Below are positions 1-5,464 of a stretch of 9,591 bases of DNA, piece after piece (position 1 is the stretch's first letter; the number at the start of each line of letters is the position of its first letter). Source of the stretch: Candidatus Heimdallarchaeota archaeon LC_3 (lineage in GTDB: Archaea > Asgardarchaeota > Heimdallarchaeia > Hodarchaeales > LC-3); assembly GCA_001940645.1 (NCBI GenBank), contig MDVS01000079.1, positions 1 to 9,591 on the forward strand, read 5' to 3'. Under the pieces are notes generated by a model, which saw only the letters and a list, made by a program, of their open reading frames with translations, had not been told where the DNA came from and ran no database searches. The position numbers were made by a program, and so were the translations under genes.

Positions 1-2
1 AA

Positions 3-158
3 GATATTTTCAAGAATAGAGAAAGAAAACCAGAAAACATTGAGGAAATCCTAAATGAAATGGAAAAAGAAGGCTGGAAATTAAAACATGCATATTTATT
101 TTCCGAATTTTCAACAGGGGTATCATCTTATAACCATGCTTTGATATTTCAGAAATAA
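3..158 (+). CDS. C-terminal end of a DUF4177-like small protein (5' end outside window)
   Basis: The frame is open from the window edge to a TAA at 156-158 and encodes 51 residues. The peptide contains 'ILNEMEKEGWKLKHAY' followed after a short gap by 'HALIFQK' at the C-terminus. This matches the usual ending of DUF4177-type proteins: a helix with an LN-x-L-x-x-EGWEL-like motif, a beta strand, and a last strand ending in (I/F)xxK. The family is small (about 60-80 residues) and of unknown biochemical role, so little is missing upstream. The stop codon overlaps an ATG (TAATG, 156-160) that opens the next, disrupted gene, which suggests that the two were once translationally coupled. The family call rests on a short motif and is moderately secure. 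Confidence 0.6.
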   Translation, partial: DIFKNRERKPENIEEILNEMEKEGWKLKHAYLFSEFSTGVSSYNHALIFQK

Positions 159-683
159 TGACTACGATTAAGGGTCTAAATGAGAAGCTTTCTTGTGGGA
201 TTCTAAGCTCGATCTTGAAAAAGAAAATATCTTAAATTATCTAGATTCTCTTATTGACAAGTGATAGTTTGCTTGGTAATAGGTTATTTAGGAGTCAAGG
301 ATTTAACAACATTCTCAGAAGTTATTTTAGACTGGGGTAATAGTAAAAATGAGTTAGAACTAAAAGATGTACTATCTGTTATTGTTTCAGATCAATTTTG
401 TTGGATTCGAAATTATGACATCTTTAATTTCGAAAAAAAATTCTTAGGAGTCACTGATTCAGATCCAATACCATTGAGGTTGTTTATTTTGCATTTCTTG
501 ACAATCTTACACAAGACAATACCACCTAATAAGGCGCGCGAAGAGATAGACCAGCTTAAGGAACAGAAAGAAGAAATCTTAGACAACTTTCAGAATTTGT
601 CTAAAAATAGTAAAGAATCGTCAAATGTAAAAGCAATAATTGCAGAATTGAATAAAGCAAATGAAATTGATCAGAATTTGTAA
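158..683 (+). pseudogene. Hypothetical gene with broken reading frame; longest intact piece 261-683
   Basis: No family is recognised. Protein-like sequence runs through three frames. The ATG at 158 starts MTTIKGLNE in frame 2. The frame holding 184-261 encodes EAFLWDSKLDLEKENILNYL and on to LIDK. The frame from 261 to the TAA at 681-683 encodes about 140 residues. This last frame has no internal Met codon at all, and its only possible starts are GTG at 261 or TTG at 273, with no ribosome binding site. An internal start is therefore unlikely. Adding one base near 183 and one near 261 would restore a single protein of about 175 residues. Its C-terminal third (from 'NKAREEIDQLKEQKEEILDN') is a charged probable coiled coil. 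The cause could be real decay or indel errors near a contig end. If 261-683 is translated as it stands, the product is an unknown 140-residue protein. Confidence 0.5.
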
Positions 684-725
684 GATAATTTTTCTATGTA
701 ATTATGTTTATTACTCAATTTCCTA

Positions 726-743
726 TTTAATTAACTAATTAAA
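726..743. promoter_or_regulatory. AT-rich perfect palindrome upstream of the B-box gene
   Basis: TTTAATTA-AC-TAATTAAA has perfect 8-bp arms around a 2-bp spacer and ends 29 bp before the ATG at 773. The position suits a TATA box/operator for a short-leader transcript. The sequence is pure A/T apart from the spacer C, so chance occurrence in this AT-rich DNA is a real possibility. Confidence 0.3.
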
Positions 744-772
744 CTGAAAGATGTATTAACGAAATAATTATC

Positions 773-1306
773 ATGTCAGACAGTAATCAAAAATGTACTT
801 ATCACCCAGTTAAAGATATGGTTACATACTGTACTCGTTGTAGAAGATCAATATGTTATTCTGATTTGAGAAAGTATGATAAGTTAAATGCTAGAGGTGA
901 AATTCTTACTGAAACGAACCCAAAAGACTATTGTTTAATTTGTTTTTCAATAAAATTATCATTGGATCTGGAAAAGTATTCCCAAAGCTACATTCGGTGG
1001 AGTATCGTAGTAGTAATAACATTTGTTATAATCTCCTTGATTTATTCTCCGCTTTTCTTCATTGTTCTATTAATAGTAATGTCAATATTTTACTGGGAAT
1101 ATAAACAAATTCCATCAAAAAAAGACAAACCACTTGAAGAAGCTCATTATCTTATTAATTCCTTAGAAAATAATCAGATTCTAATTCTTTCCAAAGAGGA
1201 TTCTCTTGAATGCTTTGAATGCAAGACTAAAATTGAAAAGAATGATAAATTTTGCCCTAATTGTGGGGATTCAACGATTGAAGAATTTCTCTTCATCGAC
1301 CCTTGA
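773..1306 (+). CDS. B-box-like zinc finger / double-TM / zinc-ribbon membrane protein
   Basis: The gene encodes 177 residues from an ATG. Residues 8-57 carry a B-box-type ligand set: C8-x2-H11, C20-x2-C23, C28-x2-D31 and C54-x2-C57. Two hydrophobic segments follow (about 76-91 and 93-107) with a short S-P turn between them, which predicts a membrane hairpin. Residues 147-164 form a C-terminal zinc ribbon: C147-x2-C150 and C161-P-x-C164-G. Both zinc modules should lie on the same side of the membrane, most likely the cytoplasm, flanking a tight hairpin. B-box fingers usually mediate protein-protein contacts, and zinc ribbons of this kind are common adaptors, so a membrane-anchored scaffold is the best inference. 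No enzymatic motif is visible. The gene stands alone, with a palindromic AT-rich element upstream and no Shine-Dalgarno sequence. The exact function is unknown. Confidence 0.8.
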   Translation: MSDSNQKCTYHPVKDMVTYCTRCRRSICYSDLRKYDKLNARGEILTETNPKDYCLICFSIKLSLDLEKYSQSYIRWSIVVVITFVIISLIYSPLFFIVLLIVMSIFYWEYKQIPSKKDKPLEEAHYLINSLENNQILILSKEDSLECFECKTKIEKNDKFCPNCGDSTIEEFLFIDP

Positions 1307-1336
1307 ATTAGTACTCTACGCAAAATAACTATAAAT

Positions 1337-1677
1337 TTAGGATAATACTAATAAGTTAAATCCCAGTGAAGTAATAGCTAAAAGTATTATCAAAAGAATA
1401 AAGATTTCAGCTTCTTTTCCTCATTAAGTGCCATGATGTCCTTGTAATTTTAAATTGTTTTTCTGGATGGCCCCTCGTAGTCTTAATTTCTATGTAATTT
1501 TTTGAGTCCCCCTATCTGCAGTTCCATATCACAACCAGCTGCTTTTGATACCAGATTTAACCACTTTAATTCAACTATAATTATTGAATTTTTAATTATT
1601 TTCAGTCCATCTTCATCCTCTGCGAATCGACCTTTTTCATATTTATTCTTCAATTTTGCTTTCAAAGCCTTAACCAT
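1337..1677 (-). pseudogene. Frameshifted remnant of a DUF3883/NOV_C-type (PD-(D/E)XK-fold-like) domain protein
   Basis: Read on the minus strand, three frames in succession give one convincing domain. The first, from an ATG at 1677, is MVKALKAKLKNKYEKGRFAE and on to KAAGCDMELQIG. The second (1508-1407) is DSKNYIEIKTTRGHPEKQFK and then ITRTSWHLM. The third (to TAA at 1337-1339) is KEAEIFILLIILLAITSLGF and onward. The order '(A)G-x-D-x-E ... YIEIKTTRG ... FxITRxxWxLM ... EAExFILLI' is the DUF3883 / NO VEIN C-terminal pattern (cD-x-E, IEVKTT, F-x-TRNEWE, YLYRV). Both breaks sit in homopolymers: one G too many in the G5 run (C5 at 1508-1512 on plus) and one A too many in an A4 run (1415-1418 on plus). 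Correcting each by one base gives a continuous reading frame of about 112 residues. NOV_C domains occur in restriction and defence-related proteins. Any N-terminal part of such a protein is absent, since the minus frame is closed at 1684-1686. Confidence 0.6.
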
Positions 1678-1692
1678 TTGTCTCTACATCAA

Positions 1693-1988
1693 AACTTTCA
1701 TAATCAGAAAGCAAGATCCTGAATATGTTGAGATTACCAAATCCCTCGAAGACCAGACTAAAAAACTAATGGAAAGTGTTGAGGTCAAACAATTGACATC
1801 CTTTATGAAAAACCAATATAAACAGTTCCAGAAAGGATTATGAAAATGATTTTTATTTGGAGGAACAAAATGATCAATATTATCAGGAGGGAAAGGAAGA
1901 CAAGAATAGTTATCAAAACGATACGAATCAAGAAAACACTGATTTAACAGAATTTGATGATGATTCAACTGATAAGTATCGGGTATGA
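1693..1988 (+). pseudogene. Broken 3' gene fragment with coiled region and acidic Asn/Gln/Asp-rich tail
   Basis: No family is recognised. The plus frame ending at the TGA 1841-1843 becomes protein-like only from about 1693: IIRKQDPEYVEITKSLEDQT, KKLMESVEVKQLTSFMKNQY, then KQFQ. It then stops, but the next frame (open 1809-1988) continues with KDYENDFYLEEQNDQYYQEG and an acidic tail ending DDDSTDKYRV and TGA at 1986-1988. Removing one base near the GG at 1835-1836 joins the two. The upstream half of the same plus frame (1502-1690) is hydrophobic and lies antisense to the NOV_C-type remnant, so I treat it as a shadow. No start codon suits the fragment; the first in-frame ATG is at 1769. It is therefore probably a 5'-truncated gene, abutting the minus-strand remnant at about 1680-1700. 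Confidence 0.4.
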
Positions 1989-2021
1989 TAAGAAAGGCGA
2001 GATTATAATATGTTGTTACTT

Positions 2022-2276
2022 TTATTGTCTACTATTCAATGCAATATAAGAAGATTTTCGCATATCAGTTAGTAGAGGAAATTTTTCAACTAGATTTAAT
2101 TTCTTCAAGGTTTTTAACGCAGTTCTTATTGTTCGATCAGAAAAATTTATTTTTTGACTTATTTCACTAAAGGTCAACTGATGATTTGAAAGAAGATAAT
2201 AAACTCGTAAACATGAAGGTGGTAAAAGTAAAATAATCTCTTCTCCAGAAAGATCACTAAGAATTTCACCTGTCAT
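2022..2276 (-). CDS. Small winged-helix DNA-binding protein (MarR/ArsR-like fold)
   Basis: The gene encodes 84 residues from an ATG at 2276. Residues 21-34 form a first helix (SCLRVYYLLSNHQL). A helix-turn-helix follows (about 36-61): 'TFSEISQKINFSDRTIRTAL' with a recognition helix SDRTIRTALKTLKKL. The wing is 'LVEKFPLLTDMRKSSYIAL' (62-80). The pattern S-x-x-E-I-x-x-(6-8)-T-I-x-x-x-L-x-x-L-x-x-x-x-L-V is typical of archaeal winged-helix transcription factors of the MarR/TrmB/ArsR type. At 84 residues it is a bare DNA-binding module with no room for a ligand domain. There is no clear Shine-Dalgarno sequence. A TATA-like element lies about 81 bp upstream. No neighbour is obviously paired with it, and its targets are unknown. 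Confidence 0.75.
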   Translation of the reverse strand: MTGEILSDLSGEEIILLLPPSCLRVYYLLSNHQLTFSEISQKINFSDRTIRTALKTLKKLNLVEKFPLLTDMRKSSYIALNSRQ

Positions 2277-2356
2277 TATTACTCTTTCTTTTTCTTAAGG
2301 AGATTGAGGAGAATTAAACAAGTTTAGATCCTCTTTTTATTTATTTATTCTGTCGT

Positions 2357-2366
2357 AAATATAAAG
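2357..2366 (-). promoter_or_regulatory. Candidate TATA box for the winged-helix gene
   Basis: On the minus strand this reads CTTTATATTT, a reasonable archaeal TATA box. A transcript starting about 25 bp downstream (near 2335) would have a leader of roughly 55-60 nt before the ATG at 2276. This rests on sequence resemblance only. Confidence 0.25.
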
Positions 2367-2726
2367 ATTTATGCTTACGTCATCAATTTTACTATATTAA
2401 TTAGATGATATAATTGTATGTTTTAATTTCATTAATTCTTATTTTTTCTATGTATAACATGAATAATAACAATTTAATTTTAAGTTATTTAAATAATTGA
2501 TCAATATTTTAACTTTCTATTAAAATTAGGAATTAAAGTGATTAATGACAGTAATTTGTAGAATAAATGGGGATTGTCATATTTTACTCCATAGTAATTA
2601 TTGGTCTCATAAACATCGTTGGCAAAAAAAAATTCTCTAATTTAATTAAGAGCATAACTATAAAGGGTCTATTATAGCATTTTTTAGTAAATTTATTAAT
2701 TATTTTTCCCAAAGTTCTCAGATTAG

Positions 2727-2748
2727 CTTGAATTCTCTGATCTTCAAG
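2727..2748. repeat. Inverted repeat (stem-loop or operator) upstream of the GTPase promoter
   Basis: CTTGAA (2727-2732) and TTCAAG (2743-2748) are perfect 6-bp arms around a 10-bp spacer, followed by a short T run. The repeat ends 22 bp before the TATA box of the GTPase gene, which would suit an activator or repressor site. The arms are short. Confidence 0.25.
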
Positions 2749-2770
2749 ATTTTTACGTAATTTTATTAGC

Positions 2771-2783
2771 CTATAAATTATAT
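2771..2783 (+). promoter_or_regulatory. TATA box of the Ras-like GTPase gene, suggesting a leaderless transcript
   Basis: CTATAAATTATAT lies directly in front of the first in-frame ATG (2785). Archaeal transcription starts about 24-28 bp downstream of the TATA centre, which falls at about 2802-2806. That matches the second ATG at 2803 and makes the ATG at 2785 unlikely to be transcribed. A leaderless mRNA starting at 2803 (or just before the ATG at 2809) is the simplest reading. Confidence 0.45.
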
Positions 2784-2802
2784 AATGATAAGTATAGTAG
2801 TA

Positions 2803-3387
2803 ATGATTATGATCAGAGAAGATACTTTTAAGATAATGTTTGTTGGTGAACTTGATGTCGGAAAAACATCAGCAATTAAACGTTTTGTAGACGGGACCTT
2901 TATGGCAAACTTGAAATCAACAATAGGAGTGGATTTCTCTTTCAAAAGAATTTCGGTTGAAGTAAACCATCCTGAACAGGAACAAAAGACTGCTGCGTTA
3001 CAAATTTGGGATGTAGCAGGGGAGAAACGCTTTCGCGATATTCTTCCCTTTTATATTAGCGGGATGAAAGGAGTGATCTTGACCTTTGATAGCACTTCCC
3101 TCTTAACATTAGTATCGCTTCATGACTGGCTCGATCTAATAGGAAAGTACATAAATCTCAAGACCATTCCTTTAATTTTAATATCTACTAAACATGATCT
3201 TAAACTGAATATAAGTGATAAAGAAATATATCAATTTATGAAGAAATATAATATTGGTTATTATTACCAGACAAGCTCAGTGACAGGGAAAAATATTGAA
3301 GCTGTATTTGAGAAAGTAACTCAATTAATGATACATGGGACTCCTCAAATACCATCAGATGAATACAAATTACTGGAAAATTCATGA
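2803..3387 (+). CDS. Ras/Rab-like small GTPase with Glu at the catalytic Gln position
   Basis: A single-domain small GTPase of 194 residues from the ATG at 2803; starting at 2785 would add six residues. Counting from 2785, the motifs in order are: G1 P-loop GELDVGKTS (21-29); switch I with 'STIGVDF' (45-51, G2 Thr46), as in Rab proteins; G3 WDVAGEKRF (75-83); G4 TKHD (135-138); and G5 TSS (163-165). G3 corresponds to Rab WDTAGQERF, but the catalytic Gln is Glu80. Loss of this Gln normally lowers intrinsic GTP hydrolysis in Ras-family proteins, so the protein may stay GTP-bound for longer or depend on a different GAP chemistry. The C-terminus (YKLLENS) has no cysteine, hence no prenylation site; any membrane link must be indirect. 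The 3' end overlaps the minus-strand longin-like gene by 43 bp, tail to tail. Promoter placement supports the 2803 start. Such Rab-like GTPases are abundant in Asgard archaea. Confidence 0.9.
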   Translation: MIMIREDTFKIMFVGELDVGKTSAIKRFVDGTFMANLKSTIGVDFSFKRISVEVNHPEQEQKTAALQIWDVAGEKRFRDILPFYISGMKGVILTFDSTSLLTLVSLHDWLDLIGKYINLKTIPLILISTKHDLKLNISDKEIYQFMKKYNIGYYYQTSSVTGKNIEAVFEKVTQLMIHGTPQIPSDEYKLLENS

Positions 3388-3638
3388 GATTGATTTCCGC
3401 TATCTTGATAAATCATTTGAAATAGTAAATCTTCTTGGATAATTTCTCCTGAATATATTTCAATACTTATTGGAATGATTTTCTTCAGCCGTAAGTTATT
3501 AACTATTTTATTTAGAGAATCAAATATGTTATGCAATGATACAACGTCTTGATCAAATTTTTGATAATATAATGTCGAATAACCTTGATTATCCTGAATT
3601 AAAAATGAAATTGACTTGATTGGCTTCTTATCTTTCAT
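3345..3638 (-). CDS. Small longin/SRX-like protein, convergent with the Ras-like GTPase
   Basis: The gene encodes 97 residues from an ATG at 3638. The N-terminus 'SISFLIQDNQGYSTLYYQKF' has the beta-hairpin pattern (hydrophobic strand, D-x-x-G turn, L-Y-x-x-x-F strand) seen at the start of many Asgard longin- or roadblock-type domains. A helix (SLHNIFDSLNKIVNNLRL) and a strand (IIPISIEIYSG) follow. The second half expected of a full longin domain is missing: the last 30 residues are polar and look unstructured. It overlaps the GTPase gene by 43 bp at the 3' ends, so the polar tail is coded antisense to the GTPase C-terminus. Longin and roadblock folds are known platforms or regulators of small GTPases, so a link to the neighbour is tempting but unproven. 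A GGAAAG lies about 11 nt upstream of the start. It could be a spurious ORF, though the first 65 residues look genuinely protein-like. Confidence 0.55.
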   Translation of the reverse strand: MKDKKPIKSISFLIQDNQGYSTLYYQKFDQDVVSLHNIFDSLNKIVNNLRLKKIIPISIEIYSGEIIQEDLLFQMIYQDSGNQSHEFSSNLYSSDGI

Positions 3639-4074
3639 CTCTCATCTTTCCATTACTCTATATCAAGTATAGAAAACAAATGGTTGTTTCAATATTAAAC
3701 CCCCAAAATTTAGTGTTTAATCTTTTAAAAATGAATGTGAAAGAAAAATTACTATGAATCTATATAAACAGTAACTTAACATATATCATAGGATTTTTGG
3801 TAAATAAATTGTCTTCCCCTGGATAGTCTGATTATTTTTTCTTCTAAAGGAAAAAAACTGAGAAAAAAACCGTATTCTTCTTATTGCAAAGACTACTAAA
3901 TCAAGAAAATATAAATATTACAAATAATCTTTTGCAAGATGCTAGTGTAAATATTATTTTGTGATTGTTTCTAAATAACTACACAATTTACATACTCTAA
4001 TATAGGTAGTCCCCCAGTGAGAGACTTTCACTTCGTTCCAAAAATGATTGCAATTCAATCTATCAGTCATTTTT
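3639..4074. other. Intergenic region, no gene seen
   Basis: About 430 bp without a supportable ORF. It lies between the start of the longin-like gene and the end of the flavodoxin gene, both on minus, so it should contain the promoter of the former and the terminator of the latter. AT-rich stretches around 3655-3680 contain TATA-like sequence for the minus strand. A slightly GC-richer patch at 4008-4036 holds a hairpin. I recognise no tRNA or other RNA gene. Confidence 0.45.
4016..4032 (-). terminator. Hairpin downstream of the flavodoxin gene
   Basis: AGTGA-GAGACTT-TCACT gives a 5-bp stem with a 7-nt loop, 42 bp past the flavodoxin stop on the minus strand, in a locally GC-richer patch. It may end the flavodoxin transcript or protect its 3' end. 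The stem is short and archaeal termination mostly relies on T tracts, so this is tentative. Confidence 0.2.
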
Positions 4075-4611
4075 TCACCTCATAATTTCTTTAATTATTA
4101 GCTTTTCAGTTTTAAATTCAGTTTCAAGCAAATTTACCCATTTTTTCACCCTTTTCTCTGTTAAATCGGGTTGATTATCTTCATCCAGAGCTAATCCAAC
4201 AAATTTATTATCACGAACTGCTAATGAATCTGAGAAAGAATACCCTTCAGTAGGCCAAAATCCTATAATTGTTGCACCCTTCTCAATTAACTTATCATAT
4301 AAAATACCCATAGCATCTAGATAGGTATCTGAATAATTTTTTTGATCACCCAAGCCAAATAGGGCAACTTTTTTTCCTGTGAAATCAATTTCATCAAGAT
4401 TAGGAAAAAACTCTTCCCGAGTAAATTCTAACTCTCCAATATTCCAAGTAGAAATTCCAAAAATAATGTTATCAAAGTTTCTTATTGTTTCCAGGTGATC
4501 AACATCAATTACTCCAACAAATAATGCTTTATCAAATAATTCATTAATGATTTCAGCGACACGTTCAGTATTCCTAGTCGTACTACCAAAAAATATTCCA
4601 ATGTTTTCCAT
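4075..4611 (-). CDS. fldA: Long-chain flavodoxin (FMN electron carrier)
   Basis: From the ATG at 4611 the product is 178 residues. I prefer this start to the upstream GTG at 4623 because GGTGA sits about 6 nt before it as a Shine-Dalgarno sequence, rare in this window. The N-terminal strand and phosphate loop read 'IGIFFGSTTRNTERVA' (4-19), against S-x-T-G-N-T-E in typical flavodoxins; Arg13 replaces the usual Gly. STWNIGELE (53-61) is the first flavin loop with its Trp. GKKVALFGLGDQKNYSDTYLD (78-98) carries the second flavin loop (GLGDQ-x-x-Y). The block WPTEGYSFSDS and 'FVGLALDEDNQPDLTEKRVK' is diagnostic of long-chain, FldA-type flavodoxins, including the extra loop that short-chain forms lack. 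The protein would be a cytosolic low-potential electron carrier able to stand in for ferredoxin. It is divergent from an HxlR-family regulator, which probably controls it. Family assignment is secure; the redox partner is unknown. Confidence 0.93.
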   Translation of the reverse strand: MENIGIFFGSTTRNTERVAEIINELFDKALFVGVIDVDHLETIRNFDNIIFGISTWNIGELEFTREEFFPNLDEIDFTGKKVALFGLGDQKNYSDTYLDAMGILYDKLIEKGATIIGFWPTEGYSFSDSLAVRDNKFVGLALDEDNQPDLTEKRVKKWVNLLETEFKTEKLIIKEIMR

Positions 4612-4630
4612 CTTTGTCACCACAATCTAA

Positions 4631-4650
4631 AATTTGTTTTCTTCCAAATT
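4631..4650. promoter_or_regulatory. Inverted repeat at the predicted flavodoxin transcription start (candidate operator)
   Basis: AATTTG (4631-4636), an 8-bp spacer, and CAAATT (4645-4650) form a perfect dyad. It lies 20-39 bp upstream of the flavodoxin ATG and covers the transcription start predicted from the TATA box at 4670-4679. This is where a dimeric winged-helix repressor such as the divergent HxlR protein would block initiation. Binding by HxlR is inference. Confidence 0.4.
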
Positions 4651-4669
4651 GTAATAGGATTTAAATGGT

Positions 4670-4679
4670 TAAATATATT
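4670..4679 (-). promoter_or_regulatory. Candidate TATA box for the flavodoxin gene
   Basis: On the minus strand the sequence reads AATATATTTA. Initiation about 25 bp downstream would fall near 4645-4650, inside the inverted repeat, giving a leader of about 35-40 nt that contains the GGTGA ribosome binding site. Confidence 0.4.
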
Positions 4680-4711
4680 AGGTCTGGTAAAAAGCTAATA
4701 ACTGAGAAAAA

Positions 4712-4722
4712 AGTAAGTTACT
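4712..4722. promoter_or_regulatory. Short dyad in the flavodoxin-HxlR intergenic region
   Basis: AGTAA-G-TTACT has perfect 5-bp arms around a single G, 64 bp upstream of the HxlR ATG at 4786. It is a possible second operator, for example for autoregulation. It differs from the 4631-4650 dyad, so both cannot be the same consensus site. Confidence 0.22.
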
Positions 4723-4785
4723 AATCTTGACTTATTTGGGAGAATAGCATTTTTAACCGAATTTTAAATTACAATTTTGATAAAA

Positions 4786-5181
4786 ATGGTCGAATCTGGA
4801 TTAAAAATGCCAATGATCGAATGTATTTTAGCAAAAGGGATAAAAATTTTGTCAAAAAAATGGACTCCACATATTTTTTGTCACCTATTAGACCATGAAG
4901 TCTTAACTTTTACTGAATTGCAAAATTCTATTAAAAAACAATTTAAAGAAGGAATTACAGGATCTGTACTTTCTGAAACACTAAAATTATTAGAAAAACA
5001 TCGATTGATAAAAAAAAGAGTCATAACAGATTATATCCCTGCAAAAACTGAGTACAATTTAACAAAGAAAGGTAAAGAACTTCGAATTATATACGGTTTC
5101 ATAAAGAAGTGGGCTTTGAAATGGATCAATGAGGAGCAGCTGGAAGGTCTGGAAGCAACATATGTTGCACTCTTGAGATAA
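4786..5181 (+). CDS. HxlR-family winged-helix transcriptional regulator
   Basis: The product is 131 residues from the ATG at 4786. A TTG at 4777 and ATGs at 4807 and 4813 are alternatives; the domain begins just after them. The HxlR landmarks appear in order: Cys13 followed by 'ILAKGIKILSKKWTPHIFCH', matching C-P-x(8-12)-GGKW-T-x-x-I-L; LTFTELQNSI for helix 2; 'ITGSVLSETLKLLEKHRLIK' for the recognition helix (family: IS-x-x-x-L-x-x-x-L-x-x-L-E-x-x-G-L); and the wing 'DYIPAKTEYNLTKKGKEL' (family: P-x-x-VEY-x-LT-x-x-G-x-x-L). Members bind DNA as dimers, and many use the N-terminal Cys to sense oxidants or electrophiles; Cys13 is in that position. The gene is divergent from flavodoxin, a common arrangement for HxlR proteins and the redox genes they control. 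Autoregulation is likely. The product has more Lys than typical homologues, in line with the AT-rich genome. Confidence 0.9.
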   Translation: MVESGLKMPMIECILAKGIKILSKKWTPHIFCHLLDHEVLTFTELQNSIKKQFKEGITGSVLSETLKLLEKHRLIKKRVITDYIPAKTEYNLTKKGKELRIIYGFIKKWALKWINEEQLEGLEATYVALLR

Positions 5182-5219
5182 TGCCGGAAATTCAACAAAA
5201 AATTGAATTATTTGATGTA

Positions 5220-5295
5220 TAACATTTTATTAGCAAAAAATCAGAAAAGTGTGTTTTAAATAAAAAGAAATAAAATGAATCTTAACATTTTATTA
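5220..5295. repeat. Pair of 13-bp direct repeats in a convergent intergenic region
   Basis: TAACATTTTATTA occurs at 5220-5232 and again at 5283-5295, 63 bp apart. A near copy (TAACATTTTACTA) lies at about 8447-8459. The 5182-5464 gap separates the ends of two convergent genes and contains no supportable ORF. The repeats could be termination-related or chance matches in AT-rich sequence. Confidence 0.25.
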
Positions 5296-5464
5296 AGGGA
5301 ATTCGCTTAGAAAAATCTGTTTCTGTTTCTTTGAAAATTATTAAACTATTAACATCCTTAAAGAAGGAAGAGAATCATTAGATCGCAAAATATTTTTAAT
5401 AAACTTGGGTTTTCTACGTTGGTAAGAACATTCAAAAGAAGGATGAACTAGGACAAGTTGAAGA

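Larger units (their letters stand above)
2277..2784. other. Intergenic region between divergent winged-helix and Ras-like GTPase genes
   Basis: About 500 bp of very AT-rich DNA without a supportable ORF on either strand. It holds promoter-like elements at both ends (2357-2366 minus, 2771-2783 plus) and an inverted repeat at 2727-2748. I see no RNA gene in it, although a small RNA could not be excluded by eye. Confidence 0.5.

Noticed and set aside
1502..1690. N-terminal half of a plus-strand ORF starting at 1502
   Set aside because: Its Ser/Phe/Ile-rich composition is the antisense shadow of the NOV_C-type remnant, which carries recognisable motifs on the minus strand.
1684..1968. Minus-strand ORF of 94 codons
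   Set aside because: The translation is rich in His, Asn, Cys and Phe without pattern. The plus strand here encodes charged, protein-like sequence, so this is a shadow.
3980..4040. GC-richer patch considered as a tRNA or CRISPR repeat
   Set aside because: No cloverleaf or T-arm consensus, and no second copy of the sequence in the window. Only a 5-bp hairpin is present.
5181..5222. 13-codon ORF overlapping the HxlR stop (TAATG)
   Set aside because: Too short and without any supporting feature; TAATG overlaps are frequent in AT-rich DNA.
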